Assembly: GCA_944363995.1 (NCBI GenBank)
Contig: CALVVV010000048.1
Span: forward strand, 1 to 9,352
DNA length: 9,352 nt
Source of the DNA: an uncultured Bacilli bacterium
GTDB taxonomy: Bacteria; Bacillota_I; Bacilli_A; RF39; UBA660
Direction: 5' to 3'
The notes under the pieces: model-generated
The model's database searches: none
Told to the model about the DNA's origin: nothing
Seen by the model: the letters and a program-made list of their open reading frames with translations, nothing else
Made by a program: the position numbers and the translations under genes
Shown: positions 7,380 to 9,352 of the stretch, piece by piece
Layout of the letters: each line of letters begins with the position of its first letter
Position numbering within the stretch: position 1 is the stretch's first letter

Positions 7380-7408
7380 ATTATACTATATATTTTTCTT
7401 TTTCATAA
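7380..7408 (-). promoter_or_regulatory. Promoter of the type III mod gene
   Basis: On the - strand a perfect TATAAT (7380-7385 on the + strand) is preceded 17 nt upstream by TTATGA (7403-7408), a weak three-of-six match to the -35 consensus. The mod ATG is 66 nt downstream of the -10. The terminator at 7432-7461 lies just upstream, so mod is a separate transcription unit from the membrane-protein gene. Confidence 0.55.
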
Positions 7409-7431
7409 GTATAATTATTTTAGAAAATAAA

Positions 7432-7461
7432 AACTTACGAACTTTTTACAGTCCGTAAGTT
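7432..7461 (-). terminator. Intrinsic terminator of the membrane-protein gene
   Basis: Read on the - strand this is a 12-bp hairpin (arms AACTTACGGACT and AGTTCGTAAGTT, one G-U pair) with a 6-nt loop GTAAAA, followed by TTTATTTTC. In the + direction the G-U becomes a mismatch and no T-run follows, so it works for - strand transcription. It ends the transcript of the gene at 7548-8447 and insulates mod. Confidence 0.75.
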
Positions 7462-7547
7462 GCATTCAAATGGAGCCATAACTTTTCCTATATTCGAAAA
7501 ATTATACTCCCAAGATGGATTAAATCAACTAGATGAATTATAGCACA
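7462..7547 (-). other. Unexplained 3' segment between membrane-protein stop and terminator
   Basis: These 86 bases lie between the stop codon of the membrane protein and the terminator hairpin and would be transcribed as a 3' untranslated region. They are visibly less AT-rich than the surroundings (with runs such as GGAGCC and TTGGGAG). On the - strand they include a 14-codon open frame from ATG (MAPFECNLRTVKSS) that runs into the hairpin. I cannot assign them; they may be the edge of an inserted or decayed element. Confidence 0.3.
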
Positions 7548-8447
7548 TTATTTTACTATTATAAAGTCTTTTAAATTAATTTTTGCCGGTTTCATATTTT
7601 CTTCATTATTTGTATATTTAAATCCTGATAAATTAGTTACATACTCTTTTGAATCATAATCAAATGAGAAAGCCATAAAATCTATCCAATGGTCAGAGTT
7701 ATAATACATAAATACGTCATAAGTATGATTTGGTAAACATGGTATTTTACACGCTACAATGTTATCTGAAGTAGCAAGTAATTGGCATCCTTCAACATTA
7801 TTTAAATTCGTTATTACATAGTGTTTACAATTTAAAATTATATTAGAAAAACGTGATAATTTCTTGATATCTTCTTTGGTCAATAATTCTTTCAAAATAG
7901 ATATATTATTAAATCTTTTGTTTGGATCGAATTTTTTTATTATTTCTTCATAACTATCCTCAATGTTTTCATCCTCATAATACTTGAAGAAAAAAGGAAT
8001 ATTTAATAAAGTATCTAACAATTGTTTTTCTACTCCTTCACACATAAGTGTATTTAAAAAACAATCATATAATTTATAAATATAATCGATTATTTTTCTA
8101 TCTGATTCACTCATAGCAAAATAAATGTCATTATTCTTATATATATTCATAAAGGCTTCATAATTTATAATTTCATTTCTAGATTTATTTATTGTAATGT
8201 TTATTTTATTATTTCTGTCAAATTCTTTTTTTGATATAGATAAAGATATATTTTTCGAAGAGATATGAGTAACTATTCCAACTAATAGTGCATCTCCAAT
8301 AATATTAAATAATAAAAAATCAAAATTGTTAAATCCGCTAGTAAAAAATAGTAAACCATTATAAGATAATATTCCAAAAATTATAATAACTACAAACAAT
8401 AAAATTAATAATAAACTTTTATAATTTATATTTTTCATTTTTTTCAT
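7548..8447 (-). CDS. Two-helix membrane protein of unknown function
   Basis: A 299-residue protein I do not recognise. I chose the start at 8447 because GAGGTGAT lies exactly 7 nt upstream. Starting at 8540 would add 31 residues encoded by the promoter and leader and would place the start before the likely promoter. Residues about 11-29 (SLLLILLFVVIIIFGILSY) and about 43-62 form two membrane helices with a short connecting loop, so the ~235-residue remainder is probably a cytosolic domain. That domain begins with a charged helical stretch (about 70-100), is mostly helical to about 210, and ends in a likely beta-rich part (about 215-299) holding Cys207, Cys221, Cys233 and Cys237. Two N-terminal membrane helices plus a soluble domain is common in membrane-anchored defence effectors and in sensors, but nothing here fixes the function. 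It has its own promoter and terminator. Confidence 0.7.
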   Translation of the reverse strand: MKKMKNINYKSLLLILLFVVIIIFGILSYNGLLFFTSGFNNFDFLLFNIIGDALLVGIVTHISSKNISLSISKKEFDRNNKINITINKSRNEIINYEAFMNIYKNNDIYFAMSESDRKIIDYIYKLYDCFLNTLMCEGVEKQLLDTLLNIPFFFKYYEDENIEDSYEEIIKKFDPNKRFNNISILKELLTKEDIKKLSRFSNIILNCKHYVITNLNNVEGCQLLATSDNIVACKIPCLPNHTYDVFMYYNSDHWIDFMAFSFDYDSKEYVTNLSGFKYTNNEENMKPAKINLKDFIIVK

Positions 8448-8478
8448 TACAAATATCACCTCATTTAATTTGTTTTCT

Positions 8479-8507
8479 ATTATATCACTTTGCTTATTTT
8501 TTTTAAA
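8479..8507 (-). promoter_or_regulatory. Promoter of the membrane-protein gene
   Basis: On the - strand TGATATAAT (8479-8487) is a perfect -10 with extended TG. A TTTAAA -35 (8502-8507, four of six matches) stands 17 nt upstream. It lies 32 nt before the ATG at 8447, which also supports that start over the upstream one at 8540. Confidence 0.7.
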
Positions 8508-8525
8508 CAAATACAAGGTAAAATC

Positions 8526-8554
8526 TAGAATAATTAACAATTATATAGTATAAT
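8526..8554 (+). promoter_or_regulatory. Promoter of the double-HD gene
   Basis: TATAAT at 8549-8554 with TAGAAT at 8526-8531, 17 nt upstream, as a weak -35. The 13 bases TATATAGTATAAT ending at this -10 also occur exactly at the mod promoter (- strand, 7380-7392). It diverges from the membrane-protein promoter, with only 18 bases between the two -35 elements. Confidence 0.5.
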
Positions 8555-8587
8555 TTTATTAGTTGATTTATTGTCTGGGGGTGTTGT

Positions 8588-9352
8588 ATGAAAACAATTA
8601 ATAGAGAGTTAAAAGATTATATTGAACAACAAATATTACCAATATATGAAAATAATGATTCTGGTCATGGCATTGAACACATTCAGTATGTCGTTAAAAG
8701 AAGTTTGAGATTTGCTAGTCAATTTCCAAATATAAATCTTGATATGGTATATGTCATTGCTTCTTTTCATGATGTAGCACATCATATAGATAAAGATAAT
8801 CACGAAGTATTGTCTGCTAAATTATTTTATGAAAATGAAAAAATGAAAAAAATTTTTAATGATGATGAAAGAAGAATAATAAAAGAAGCCATAGAAGATC
8901 ATCGAGCATCATTAGAATATGAACCTAGAAGTGATTATGGTAAGATAATTTCATCAGCCGATAGAACAACTAGCATTGATTCTGTATTGCAAAGAACTCA
9001 TTCTTATACTACTAAACATTACCCAGATTTAGATTTATTCCAAATGGTTGAGCGTTCTTATAATCATATGCTTAAAAAGTATGGTGGTAATGGTTATGCT
9101 AAAAATTACTGTTATGATGAAGAGTATGAACAATTTAAACGAGATGTTGAAACAATTTCAAAGAATAAATGGGAGTTTGCTAAAAAGTATTTGGAGGTAA
9201 ACAAAATTATGAATTTAAAAGAGAAAGCAAAAATATTTGCAATAAATGCTCATATGGGGCAAATCAGAAAAAGTGAACCTGATAAACCTATGATAATACA
9301 TCCTATTAGTGTAGGTATGCTATTAGAAGAATATGGCTATGATGAACCAGTA
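8588..9352 (+). CDS. HD phosphohydrolase fused to RelA/SpoT-like HD domain (3' end outside window)
   Basis: An open frame of 255 codons that continues beyond the window. It starts at an ATG behind GGGGGTG. Residues about 20-130 are an HD-superfamily phosphohydrolase domain: GHGIEHIQYV (His31), SFHDVAHH (His61-Asp62) and SSADRTT (Asp125) supply the H...HD...D metal ligands. From about residue 211 a second domain begins with KAKIFAINAHMGQIRKSEPDKP, then MIIHPISVGMLLEEYGY. This is the start of a RelA/SpoT-type (p)ppGpp hydrolase domain (small MESH1-like or long RSH type), with His238 as the first metal ligand. Its HD pair and any synthetase would lie outside the window. The first domain's substrate is unknown. 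A GGAGG sequence 11 nt before the in-frame ATG at 9209 could start the second domain separately, so this may be a natural fusion or a gene with two products. Confidence 0.82.
   Translation, partial: MKTINRELKDYIEQQILPIYENNDSGHGIEHIQYVVKRSLRFASQFPNINLDMVYVIASFHDVAHHIDKDNHEVLSAKLFYENEKMKKIFNDDERRIIKEAIEDHRASLEYEPRSDYGKIISSADRTTSIDSVLQRTHSYTTKHYPDLDLFQMVERSYNHMLKKYGGNGYAKNYCYDEEYEQFKRDVETISKNKWEFAKKYLEVNKIMNLKEKAKIFAINAHMGQIRKSEPDKPMIIHPISVGMLLEEYGYDEPV
9193..9197 (+). promoter_or_regulatory. Internal ribosome binding site at the HD/RelA-SpoT joint
   Basis: GGAGG lies 11 nt before an in-frame ATG (9209-9211, residue 208). This is exactly where the first HD domain ends and the RelA/SpoT-like domain begins (MNLKEKAKIFAINAH). 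The spacing is slightly long but workable. It suggests either internal initiation or the scar of two once-separate genes joined by loss of a stop codon. Confidence 0.45.

Noticed and set aside
8448..8540. 31-residue N-terminal extension of the membrane protein
   Set aside because: This stretch contains the likely promoter (8479-8507) and the GAGGTGAT ribosome binding site for the ATG at 8447.
1..9352. CRISPR arrays, tRNA or rRNA genes, riboswitches
   Set aside because: No regularly spaced direct repeats, cloverleaf-like GC-rich segments or known RNA signatures were seen on either strand.

Overview
The window is AT-rich DNA from a low-GC Gram-positive-type bacterium (Bacillota or a relative such as Erysipelotrichia, RF39 or other Mollicutes-like Bacilli). 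Ribosome binding sites are of the GGAGG type, promoters are TATAAT-like, often with an extended TG, and codons are strongly A/T-ending. TGG encodes Trp and TGA is used as a stop (genes ending at 2126 and 4106), so the genetic code is standard and not that of Mycoplasma. The exact taxon cannot be read from the sequence. The content is that of an accessory defence island with signs of decay.

Left part (314-2126, + strand): a compact type II restriction-modification operon. An ApaLI-like PD-(D/E)XK endonuclease gene overlaps by 17 nt a beta-class DNA methyltransferase that carries an extra C-terminal domain resembling a worn-out endonuclease fold. Middle part (2232-4695, + strand): a 624-residue cytosolic protein combining leucine-rich repeats, a transglutaminase/cysteine-protease-like domain with an intact Cys-His-Asp triad, and coiled coils. 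It is followed 16 nt later by a SUKH (SMI1/KNR4) family protein of the type that serves as immunity protein in toxin systems, then by a small frameshifted gene remnant.

Right of that (about 4700-7314, mostly - strand): a decayed IS1202-like (ISNCY family) transposase lies next to the first ~34 codons of a type III restriction helicase (Res). The complete type III Mod methyltransferase lies upstream of that fragment. The Res reading frame loses family resemblance just before the expected Walker A motif, so the type III system is now a methyltransferase without its nuclease/helicase.

Far right (7432-9352): a two-helix membrane protein of unknown function on the - strand with its own promoter and a good intrinsic terminator. 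Divergent from it is the start of a + strand gene with two HD-type domains: an HD phosphohydrolase followed in the same frame by a RelA/SpoT-like (p)ppGpp hydrolase domain, with a Shine-Dalgarno sequence at the joint between them. This last gene runs off the window.

The most interesting candidates are the LRR-transglutaminase/SUKH pair, which could be an undescribed toxin-immunity or defence module, and the double-HD protein with a possible internal translation start.
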